Source of the DNA: JBBDSU01 sp040904825 | Lineage (GTDB): Bacteria; Actinomycetota; Nitriliruptoria; Nitriliruptorales; Nitriliruptoraceae | Assembly: GCA_040904825.1 (NCBI GenBank) | Contig: JBBDSU010000015.1 | Coordinates: 1-11,070 of the forward strand | Reading direction: 5' to 3' | DNA: 11,070 nucleotides | Shown: piece after piece, positions 1-5,952 of the stretch | Layout of the letters: every line of letters begins with the position of its first letter | Position numbering within the stretch: the first letter of the stretch is position 1 | Program-made: the position numbers and the translations under genes | Notes under the pieces: generated by a model | What the model was told of the DNA's origin: nothing | The model's input: only the letters and a program-made list of their open reading frames with translations | Database searches by the model: none

Positions 1-49
1 GGAAGGCTCTCTCAAGGCGGTAACGGCGGTTCAAATCCGCTCGGGGGTA
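1..49 (+). tRNA. tRNA-Glu(CUC), 3' part only
   Basis: The window opens inside this tRNA. The anticodon loop CTCTCAA (9-15) has CUC at 11-13, which reads GAG (Glu). The 3' anticodon strand is GGCGG (16-20), the variable loop is TAAC (21-24), the T arm is GGCGG-TTCAAAT-CCGCT (25-41), the 3' acceptor strand is CGGGGGT (42-48) and the discriminator is A49. The CGGGGGT-A ending and TAAC variable loop match actinobacterial tRNA-Glu. CCA is not encoded, since CAA follows. One oddity is that only three pairs of the anticodon stem can form: A4 and G5 oppose G20 and G19. This could reflect an error near a contig edge or a degenerate copy. The 5' acceptor strand and D arm lie outside the window. Confidence 0.75.
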
Positions 50-67
50 CAAGCGGCATCATCCCAG

Positions 68-97
68 GTCAGGGCCGGTTTTCGAACCGGCCCTGAC
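68..97. terminator. Perfect 13-bp hairpin with TTCG loop
   Basis: GTCAGGGCCGGTT (68-80) pairs perfectly with AACCGGCCCTGAC (85-97) around a TTCG tetraloop. It starts 18 nt after the tRNA end and faces the end of the minus-strand micropeptide gene, so it can terminate both transcripts. There is no T-tract on either side, as is common for actinobacterial terminators. Confidence 0.7.
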
Positions 98-211
98 TGC
101 TGTCCGGGGTAAGAGCCTTGGCCACCATCACACCGGTCGCCCCGTGAACTTCCGAAGAACCCGTAATGGACTACTAGCGGCGGATGGCTCCGACGATGAC
201 GCTAGAGGTCG

Positions 212-295
212 TTATCGGCCCCGCCTGCTGAAGCCAAAGCCTCCGAAGACGATGAACAGGACGACGATGAGGATGATCCAACCCGTGGTGCTCAT
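212..295 (-). CDS. 27-residue single-pass membrane peptide
   Basis: A very short reading frame starts at ATG 295 and stops at TAA 212-214. The peptide begins MSTTGWIILIVVLFIVFGGF and ends with a basic SRRGR tail. That is one continuous hydrophobic helix (about residues 5-22) with positive residues at the C end, which predicts an N-out, C-in orientation. A clear Shine-Dalgarno GGGAG (306-302 on this strand) lies 6 nt before the ATG. The gene is downstream of, and co-oriented with, the sigma-like gene, with an 85-nt gap, so the two may share a transcript. It resembles the short hydrophobic 'Gly-Phe-Gly-Tyr' type bacterial peptides in composition. I recognise no defined family and assign no function. 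Confidence 0.6.
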   Translation of the reverse strand: MSTTGWIILIVVLFIVFGGFGFSRRGR

Positions 296-380
296 GTGGT
301 GCTCCCTATTGGTGGGCGACGGTGGCGTTCCCCGTGACGATCACGAGGACCAACGACGACGTTGAGAATCTGGTTCGGTG

Positions 381-794
381 TCACGGCAGTAACGCCGGTT
401 CCGACTGGTCGAGCTTCGTAGCCTGCGCGTCGCCAGTGACGTCGACATGTGGAAGGACAGCTATCGCGTGCTGGTGTGCGCGCGTGAGCAGCCACGACTG
501 GGCACTGTCTCGGTGCGGGTCGAAATGGATGGCGTCTTCGAACACCGCGGCAAACGTCTCTTGGGTCACCTCATCAGATCGCGAGGCATCGCCGAGGACT
601 CGGCAGACGTTGACACGGACGAGGCCGGCCATGCGGCTCTGGAGGACGGCGAACGCCTCATGATTGCCGCGTCCGACCGACACCAACAGAGATTCGACGG
701 TGTCGCTCGATACCTCCGGGGTGGTTGCCTGTGGGAATGCCGCATGCAGCAGCGCCGACGATCGGACGGATGACGAATATTCGAGGAGAGACAT
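381..794 (-). CDS. ECF sigma factor-like protein, region 2 only
   Basis: A 137-residue protein. After a poorly conserved N terminus, residues about 33-114 match sigma-70 region 2 of SigK-like ECF factors. GNHEAFAVL (43-51) corresponds to the usual G-D/N-x-E-A-F start. SDEVTQETF (73-81) is the core-binding helix, and FDPHRDSAQSWLLTRAHQHA (91-110) matches the region 2.3/2.4 promoter-melting part. The frame then ends after about 23 unrelated residues. Region 4, which binds the -35 element, is absent, and no region-4-like sequence is visible in the downstream frames that I translated. Normal ECF factors have about 170-200 residues. The ATG at 794 is chosen because GGAG (803-800) precedes it by 5 nt. 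An in-frame GTG at 848 is possible but lies upstream of the leader hairpin. This may be a decayed sigma gene or a deliberately short region-2 protein. No anti-sigma gene is visible nearby. Confidence 0.65.
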   Translation of the reverse strand: MSLLEYSSSVRSSALLHAAFPQATTPEVSSDTVESLLVSVGRGNHEAFAVLQSRMAGLVRVNVCRVLGDASRSDEVTQETFAAVFEDAIHFDPHRDSAQSWLLTRAHQHAIAVLPHVDVTGDAQATKLDQSEPALLP

Positions 795-845
795 AAAAAC
801 TCCGGTCAGACGGCTTCCCCATGGGTGCCGTGCCGAGGACCGGAG
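795..845 (-). promoter_or_regulatory. Leader hairpin containing the SD, followed by U5
   Basis: In the leader of the sigma-like mRNA, CTCCGGTC (845-838) can pair with GACCGGAG (807-800), and ACGGC (831-827) with GCCGT (814-810). The 3' arm contains the GGAG Shine-Dalgarno, so a folded leader would hide it. The arm is followed immediately by TTTTT (799-795) and then the ATG at 794. The same element therefore also has the shape of an intrinsic terminator. Either translational masking or transcriptional attenuation is possible. The pairing is read directly from the sequence, and the regulatory role is inferred. Confidence 0.5.
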
Positions 846-881
846 CACAAAACAGTGTTGCTATTGGTCGTTCTAAAAATG

Positions 882-911
882 ACACTACGTCAGGGTTGAC
901 ACCATGTCAAC
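882..911 (-). promoter_or_regulatory. Housekeeping-type promoter within a 17-bp palindrome
   Basis: On the minus strand TTGACA (910-905) is separated by exactly 17 nt from TAGTGT (887-882), which fits the TAnnnT form of a -10 box. Transcription would start near 875 and give a leader of about 80 nt to the sigma-like gene at 794. The -35 box is part of the palindrome GTTGACA-CCA-TGTCAAC (895-911 on the plus strand), with 7-bp perfect arms and a 3-nt centre. A third TGACA half-site lies at 880-884. This arrangement looks like an operator for a dimeric repressor that overlaps the promoter. No regulator gene for it is visible in the window. Confidence 0.5.
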
Positions 912-1132
912 AAGAGATGAAAGGCGACCATGGCACACGATTCGAACGCTTCACCGAGTGCATGCTCTCCTCATTGCTAATACCTCCAGACCGACCGGGC
1001 TGCCAGTGAACTCGGCCCATGGCTGATGGCCGAACGGCGGTGGCGGTTGCGATGGGTCTGGCGGGAGACTGGTTTTGCGTCAGTCCGAAGCATGAAGCAT
1101 TTTGGAGGTTTCTCGTTCCATTGGAGGCAGTC
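912..1132. other. Non-coding interval upstream of the CsbD gene
   Basis: Together with the leader and promoter described separately, this completes a 338-nt stretch without a convincing gene (795-1132). The plus-strand frame continuing upstream of the CsbD gene to ATG 1019 lacks a family match or a good ribosome site. I see no clear -35/-10 pair for the CsbD gene, and no GGGTA-type SigB -10 box at a sensible distance. Confidence 0.4.
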
Positions 1133-1345
1133 ATGGCCGGCACAGGTGACAAGGTGAAGGGCAAGACCAATGAAGTAGTCGGAAAGTTGACGGGCGATAA
1201 GTCGCGGCAGCTGAAGGGAAAGGCTCAGCAGGTAAAGGGAAGCGTAAAGAATGCTGTTGGCGCCGAGAAAGAAGAGGCCGAGAGAGAAGCGACCGAGAAA
1301 GAAGAGACGGACCGCGACGCTGATCGGTCTTCGGACCGGCCCTGA
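1133..1345 (+). CDS. CsbD-family stress-response protein
   Basis: A 70-residue, very hydrophilic protein beginning MAGTGDKVKGKTNEVVGKLT, which is the CsbD signature. CsbD proteins are small, abundant, general-stress (SigB-type) induced proteins of unknown biochemical role. Residues about 3-44 hold the conserved lysine/glycine helical part. Residues about 45-70 are a Glu/Arg/Lys-rich low-complexity tail ending DRSSDRP. Start ATG 1133 is chosen because GGAGG (1123-1127) lies 5 nt upstream and the CsbD domain begins there. An in-frame ATG at 1019 would add 38 non-conserved residues. The last seven codons and the TGA (1343-1345) lie inside the hairpin 1320-1367, so the tail sequence is partly set by the terminator. 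Confidence 0.85.
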   Translation: MAGTGDKVKGKTNEVVGKLTGDKSRQLKGKAQQVKGSVKNAVGAEKEEAEREATEKEETDRDADRSSDRP

Positions 1346-1367
1346 CTGCGGTCCGAAGACCGATCAG
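1320..1367. terminator. 18-bp bidirectional hairpin shared by two convergent genes
   Basis: CTGATCGGTCTTCGGACC (1320-1337) pairs without mismatch with its reverse complement at 1350-1367 around a 12-nt loop. The CsbD stop codon lies in the loop, and the MFS stop codon (1364-1366, minus strand) lies in the right arm. One structure therefore ends both convergent genes. There is no T-tract. The segment ACCGGCCCTGACTGC (1335-1349) is also found in the hairpin after the tRNA (86-100). Confidence 0.8.
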
Positions 1368-2569
1368 GGGTCCGCTCTGGGTGTCGAATGGGGTAGGAGC
1401 CATGCGGCGACAGCGCATCCCGTGGCGAGCAGCAGCCAGGGGACGACGTAGCTCGCGGTCACCGTGACCAGTGCGCCAACTGCGAACGGTGCGATGGAGA
1501 AGCTCAGGCTCGACATGCGGCTGATGCGGCCTGCGGTGATTCCGTATGTCCGTGTCCCGAACTGCTCGACGATTACCAGCGGCTGCGCAACAGTCATCCC
1601 GCCGCCGCCTATCCCGAACAGCACGATCATTGTCGCTTGGCCCGCAATGGTGGGAGCGACCACCCCGATCAGCAGGCTTACGCCCATCAAACACAGACAT
1701 GCGGTCAGCAGGGTGTGGCCTGCGTGGCGCCGTGCCGCGAAGCCGATCGCGATCCGCCCAACGATCTTGGCGAGACCCAGAAGCGCGGCGGTCAGGGCGG
1801 CACGAGTTGCGCTCACTCCCGAGCCGATGAGGAACGAGACGACATGGATGCCCACCGAGACGTTCGCTGACCCTCCCAACACCTTGACGATGGTGATCCG
1901 GCGCAAGCGGGAACTCGAGACGAGGCTCGGCGGTGATTCCGTACCGGGTGCGGCTGCGCCAACAGGATCAGAGGGTCGAGAGGCTGTGACGGTTGATCGC
2001 GATGGGATCCACGACACGCACAAGGGCGTGGTGACCATGACGTGCCCGACGGCCAGAACAACGAGCGCCTGACGCCACCCGAGCAGGTCCAGCAACCACG
2101 AGGCCAGTGGCAAGAAGATGGTGCTGGCGAGTGCCCCCATCAGGGTGATGGCGAGCACCCCCTGCCGTCGTCGGTCGGGAACGTGTTTCACCACCGCTGC
2201 AAACGCGGGTTCGTACAGCGACATCGCCATGCCAGTGCCGATGACCAGCCATGCTGCCAGGTACAGGACTGGGGTCGTCGACACGGCCCAAACAGCAACG
2301 CCGATTGCTCCGGTGATCGAACCGATGACCATCACACGTCGGCCGCCGTGATGGTCGACAAACCGTCCGACTTTGGGTGCCAGGAGCCCAGAGGTGGCCA
2401 GCCCAATCGTGGGTCCGGCCGACAGCGTCGCATTCGACCAGCCGAGTTCTGCGCTCATCGGACTGATCATCACACCCACCGTGTACACGAGCAGGCCGAA
2501 GCCGAATGTCGTGGTCACCGCCAGCGCGGCGAACAATCTTGCGGGTGCACGTTGTGAAGGTGTGGGCAT
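1364..2569 (-). CDS. MFS transporter, 12 membrane segments
   Basis: A protein of about 401 residues in the inner membrane. Two blocks of six hydrophobic segments (about residues 12-195 and 230-395) flank a polar central loop (about 200-228, rich in Ser, Pro and Arg). The loop between segments 2 and 3 carries MFS motif A as G68-RFVD72-HHG-GR77-R. The overall look (YTVGVMISPMSAELGWS near the N terminus, YEPAFAAVV in segment 4) resembles carboxylate-type MFS carriers of the monocarboxylate or oxalate/formate group. I infer uptake of an organic acid, but direction and substrate cannot be read from the sequence. GAGG (2583-2580) lies 7 nt before a TTG at 2572 and 10 nt before ATG 2569. The ATG is preferred here. 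The gene diverges from the M81 gene across 196 nt, which suggests joint regulation with the catabolic cluster. Confidence 0.85.
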   Translation of the reverse strand: MPTPSQRAPARLFAALAVTTTFGFGLLVYTVGVMISPMSAELGWSNATLSAGPTIGLATSGLLAPKVGRFVDHHGGRRVMVIGSITGAIGVAVWAVSTTPVLYLAAWLVIGTGMAMSLYEPAFAAVVKHVPDRRRQGVLAITLMGALASTIFLPLASWLLDLLGWRQALVVLAVGHVMVTTPLCVSWIPSRSTVTASRPSDPVGAAAPGTESPPSLVSSSRLRRITIVKVLGGSANVSVGIHVVSFLIGSGVSATRAALTAALLGLAKIVGRIAIGFAARRHAGHTLLTACLCLMGVSLLIGVVAPTIAGQATMIVLFGIGGGGMTVAQPLVIVEQFGTRTYGITAGRISRMSSLSFSIAPFAVGALVTVTASYVVPWLLLATGCAVAAWLLPHSTPRADP

Positions 2570-2765
2570 CAATGCCAGTCCTCAGGAGGTGTCGCAGACT
2601 GAACGTGCACGAAGAAGAGATGAGGGAAGCAAAGGCGGGACCTGAACTTATGCCTTCTGTTCGAGTTCGGCGTCCATGGTGGTCGTTGGCGGCTGGATCT
2701 GATGTGAAGCGCACCCGATGGGCAACTATGGTGATCTCAAGCCCTGAACGCATCGGAGTGTAAAG

Positions 2766-4259
2766 GTGGCCACAACTTCTCCTCGTCGCGTCCTCGTTGG
2801 CGCCATCCGGCAGGAAACCAACAGTTTCACCGGGGGTACGACTGGCCTCGAAGATTTCCGTCGACGGCGGCTCGATGAGGGCCCTGCGATGTTTGATGAC
2901 GTCGCCGGATCGATGGTCGAAGGCGCAATGCGGGTTGCGGCGGCACGCGACATTGAGCTCGTGCCAAGCCTGATTGCCGACGTCGGTGCGACCCCTCCAG
3001 TTGAGGAATCATGTTTCCGCGAACTCGCCGACAAGATCTTGGCGCAAGTCAGCGCACACCGTGACGAGCTCGACGCCGTCTTTCTGCCACTACACGGCGC
3101 CATGACCACCACGGAGCGGCCCGACCCAGAAGGTGACCTGATCACTGAGGTGCGCGACATCGTTGGTGACGACATGCCGATCGCTGTCAGTCTCGACCTG
3201 CACACTCATGTGACTGACACCATGACAACGGGCGCCAATCTCATCATCGGATTCCGCACCTGCCCTCATATCGACATCGTCGAAACGGGGGAGCGGGCTA
3301 TGACCGCGCTGGCCGACATTCTTGATGGCGGCCAACGGGCGTTTACGGCCCATCGCAAGATCCGGTTGATGAGTTCCGCGGAAGCCCACGACACGACGTT
3401 CGGACCGCTGACGTCGATGCAGGCACGTGCGCGCGAACTCGAACAAGAGCCTGGTGTCCTCGCAGTGTCAATCTTCGCCACCCAGCCCTGGATGGATGTG
3501 CCGGATCTCGGTTGGTCGGTGACGGTAACGAGTGTCGGTGACCATGATGAAGCTCAGCGTCACGCGGACACGCTCGCCCGCGAACTGTGGGATGCTCGCG
3601 ATACCTACCACGTCACGAAGATGCCTATACCCGAGGTGCTCCAACTCGCAGCCGAACACGCCGACGACCCCAAGCCGGTGGTTGCCTCCGACGGGTCCGA
3701 TAGCCCGACTGCCGGAGGCCACGGTGATGGCAACGCGCTCCTGCGTCATATCGTCGAGCACGAGGTCGACACCAAGGTCCTGATGCTGTTGACCGACCGG
3801 GTTGCCGTTCGTCAAGCGGCAGACGCGGGCGAAGGGACAACCATCGAGGTCGAACTGGGTGGGCATCATTCGCAAGGCTTCTTCACGCCGCTGCCTGTCA
3901 CCGCAGAAGTCCTAAAGATCGCCGACGGCAAGTACCGATCGATGTACCCGCCCGTGCCTGTCGACTGTGGCATCACCGCCGTCCTCAAAGTGCGCAACAC
4001 GACGGTGGTCGTGACTGAATACAAAGTTCCTCAACTCGAGGTGGCGCCGTTTTCACGGCTGGGTCTCGACATCGGCGATTTCGACCTTGTGCAGGTCAAG
4101 TCTGCTGGTGCGTATCGCGCGGCCTATACGCCGCTGTCATCGGCGATCGTCGATCTCGATGGCACAGGTCCCTGCGACAGCGATTTGACGCGGATGCCGT
4201 TCCAGCGCATCACCCGGCCCCTGTGGCCATTTGATCCTGACCTCGACGCGCCGTGGTGA
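2766..4259 (+). CDS. M81-family (MlrC-like) metallohydrolase
   Basis: A 497-residue cytoplasmic protein of the M81/microcystinase MlrC family, near the usual family length (about 480-500). The N-terminal half begins RRVLVGAIRQETNSF (residues 7-21) with the conserved Gln-Glu-Thr-Asn. Then come LPLHGAM (His110), SLDLHTH (Asp144, His146) and FRTCPHID (His168), the Asp/His set expected to hold zinc. The C-terminal half has DGSDSPTAGGHGDG, the family's glycine-rich block. MlrC cleaves linearised microcystin fragments, but most actinobacterial members sit in other catabolic clusters and their substrates are unknown. The start is GTG 2766 with GGAG (2755-2758) 7 nt upstream. It is the first gene of the plus-strand cluster, and a 106-nt gap separates it from the next gene. 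No signal peptide is seen. Confidence 0.88.
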   Translation: MATTSPRRVLVGAIRQETNSFTGGTTGLEDFRRRRLDEGPAMFDDVAGSMVEGAMRVAAARDIELVPSLIADVGATPPVEESCFRELADKILAQVSAHRDELDAVFLPLHGAMTTTERPDPEGDLITEVRDIVGDDMPIAVSLDLHTHVTDTMTTGANLIIGFRTCPHIDIVETGERAMTALADILDGGQRAFTAHRKIRLMSSAEAHDTTFGPLTSMQARARELEQEPGVLAVSIFATQPWMDVPDLGWSVTVTSVGDHDEAQRHADTLARELWDARDTYHVTKMPIPEVLQLAAEHADDPKPVVASDGSDSPTAGGHGDGNALLRHIVEHEVDTKVLMLLTDRVAVRQAADAGEGTTIEVELGGHHSQGFFTPLPVTAEVLKIADGKYRSMYPPVPVDCGITAVLKVRNTTVVVTEYKVPQLEVAPFSRLGLDIGDFDLVQVKSAGAYRAAYTPLSSAIVDLDGTGPCDSDLTRMPFQRITRPLWPFDPDLDAPW

Positions 4260-4365
4260 ACCCATTCCCTTTGCGTCCATCGTGCGCCCATCGGGAGCGA
4301 GTGGTGTGTTAGCGAGTCGGTCAAGTCTGAGCCAGGGCACGATTCGCGGGTGAGGAAGGCAGACG

Positions 4366-5118
4366 ATGACGTTCAACTGGCATGACGTGCCTGAGTTGCG
4401 GCCATTCGAAGGCTGGTCGGCGTCCGATCATCTCGCGCCTGCTCGGACCGCGCTTGTCCTGGTCGACCTGCAATATGGCAGTGGATCGCGTCACCACGGC
4501 ATCGGCCGGCGCATGCAGGAAGAAGGTCGTGAGCACGAAGGCGTCGAGCGATTCGACCGCATCGAAACGCGAGTCGTGCCTAACACGGTCCGTCTGCTCG
4601 ACACCTTCCGGCGACACGGCGGGTTCGTGGTGTACCTGACGGTCAACCCGCTGCTGAGCGACTTCCGCGACATCCCTCGCAATCGCCGTGGCCTGGCGGC
4701 GTGGAAGAGCGCGCGGGCGGTCCCGATCGATCCGGCGAACCCACCTCGGGAGCATCAGGTCCTGGACGAGGTTCGCCCGGCTGCTGACGAACTGGTGCTC
4801 AACAAGGCCACCATCGGGGGCTTCAACTCGTCGTCGCTGCACAGCGTGCTTCGTTCGGCTGGCATCGACACCATCGTGGTGTGCGGGGTGTCGACCAACA
4901 GTTGCATCGAATCGACAGTACGCAGTGCGGCCGACAGGTCGTTCAAGGTCATCTTGGCCGAAGATGCTTGTGGTGCGGCACTCGATGAGTTCCACGAGCA
5001 GGCGGTCGCCACCATGCAGGGCCAGTTCTGTGTCATAGCCTCGACCGACGACGTGTGCAAAGCGATGGAAGATGAGCTGGAGTGCGCGGCCCAGTCGGCC
5101 CTGGAGTCGCAGGCATGA
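4366..5118 (+). CDS. Isochorismatase-like cysteine hydrolase (active-site complete)
   Basis: A 250-residue alpha/beta hydrolase of the isochorismatase/nicotinamidase superfamily. The three catalytic residues are visible: Asp34 in ALVLVDLQ, Lys147 in LVLNKATIGGF and Cys180 in CGVSTNSCIEST. This Asp-Lys-Cys set typifies cysteine amidases of the group, such as nicotinamidase, N-carbamoylsarcosine amidase and ureidoacrylate or biuret hydrolases. True isochorismatases lack the Cys. Likely chemistry is therefore hydrolysis of an amide, ureido or carbamoyl group. The substrate is not recognisable. Start ATG 4366 follows GAGGAAGG (4352-4359) by 6 nt. The stop overlaps the ATG of the next gene (ATGA, 5115-5118), which implies translational coupling to the inactive-looking homologue. 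Confidence 0.88.
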   Translation: MTFNWHDVPELRPFEGWSASDHLAPARTALVLVDLQYGSGSRHHGIGRRMQEEGREHEGVERFDRIETRVVPNTVRLLDTFRRHGGFVVYLTVNPLLSDFRDIPRNRRGLAAWKSARAVPIDPANPPREHQVLDEVRPAADELVLNKATIGGFNSSSLHSVLRSAGIDTIVVCGVSTNSCIESTVRSAADRSFKVILAEDACGAALDEFHEQAVATMQGQFCVIASTDDVCKAMEDELECAAQSALESQA

Positions 5119-5810
5119 CCGGAGCACGCGACTACATGCGAGGGCTGCAAGGCGGTGTCGATGGCGTCAGCTGGGTGTCGACGGCACTGGTTGTGACAGA
5201 CCTCGTGCGAGGATTCGTAGACGCCGACGGTGTGGTGATCGCACGGCTGCTCTCCAGTCGTCCCAATAGAGCGGCTGAGTCCACCGAGCCCGCCGTGCGG
5301 GCCTATCTTGACCGTCTTGGTGGGACGGTTCTGCCGGCGGTGACGACGCTGGCCGATCGCGTGAGGTCGCAAGGCGGTCTCGTCGTTCACGCTCGGCTTG
5401 GTGGCGACGGCCTGGATCCAGACTTGATGCCGCAGTCCGTGAGAGAGCTCGCGCGATTGCTCTGGACGCGACCTTCCGATGCGTCAATCGGCGCCGAGCC
5501 AGGCATTCCCTACGTCGACGGCGACCTGGTCGTGTCGCGGGTGGCCGTCAGTGCATTCACCGGAACGGCGTTGGACGTCCAACTTCGAGCCCGAAGAATC
5601 GATGCCGTCATATCCGCTGGGGTCTTCACCGATGGCGCGGTCGGATCGACGGCACGAGATGCTGCGGACCTCGACTATCTCTCGATTGTCCTGTCGGATG
5701 GCTGCGCCGGTCTGGACAGCGATGTCCACGACGCCGCATTGCGGAACCATGCCCGGCTCTTCGGCCCGGTGGTGAACCACACTGAGATGCTTGATGCGGT
5801 CACCGCATGA
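5115..5810 (+). CDS. Isochorismatase-fold protein lacking catalytic Lys and Cys
   Basis: A 231-residue protein with the same fold as its upstream neighbour: ALVVTDLVRGF (strand 1), GDLVVSRVAVSAF (middle) and VISAGVFTDGAVGSTARDA (nucleophile elbow). Placed against the family motifs, Asp29 is kept, the lysine position is Arg142 (codon CGG at 5538) and the nucleophile Cys position is Ala175 (codon GCG at 5637). Cys chemistry is therefore impossible. Either this is a pseudoenzyme or regulatory partner of the upstream hydrolase, or it uses a Cys-independent mechanism as true isochorismatases do. Against the latter, the Lys is also lost. The frame is intact with normal codon use, so it is not a decayed pseudogene. 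ATG 5115 is chosen for the ATGA coupling; an in-frame upstream extension inside the previous gene is not supported. Confidence 0.82.
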   Translation: MTGARDYMRGLQGGVDGVSWVSTALVVTDLVRGFVDADGVVIARLLSSRPNRAAESTEPAVRAYLDRLGGTVLPAVTTLADRVRSQGGLVVHARLGGDGLDPDLMPQSVRELARLLWTRPSDASIGAEPGIPYVDGDLVVSRVAVSAFTGTALDVQLRARRIDAVISAGVFTDGAVGSTARDAADLDYLSIVLSDGCAGLDSDVHDAALRNHARLFGPVVNHTEMLDAVTA

Positions 5811-5952
5811 CCTCAGATGCGACCGACGATCTCCGTGGGCAGTTCCGCCGCTGCATCTTGGTCGCTGAGCAGACGGCCATCAAGGTTCGGCTACTACGAT
5901 CGGCCCATGGCCGGCGCCGTGACCCGGCCCGTCGCCGACGGAGGGAGTCAAC

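Noticed and set aside
447..773. Plus-strand frame opposite the sigma-like gene
   Set aside because: No ribosome site and no family match. The minus-strand frame has an ECF region 2.
1019..1132. Upstream ATG extension of the CsbD gene
   Set aside because: The extra 38 residues are not CsbD-like, and GGAGG sits just before ATG 1133.
2042..2557. Plus-strand 171-codon frame opposite the MFS gene
   Set aside because: Low-complexity Gln/Arg/His composition with no domain. The opposite strand encodes a clear 12-segment transporter.
2641..2682. Short inverted repeat GAACT...AGTTC between the divergent MFS and M81 genes
   Set aside because: The arms are only 5 bp with a 15-nt spacer, which is too weak to call an operator. 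No convincing -35/-10 pairs were found in this interval either.
4321..5127. Long minus-strand open frame (268 codons) opposite the active isochorismatase-like gene
   Set aside because: The translation has no recognisable motif and is rich in Arg/His as expected of a high-GC shadow. The plus-strand frame has the full catalytic triad and a good ribosome site.
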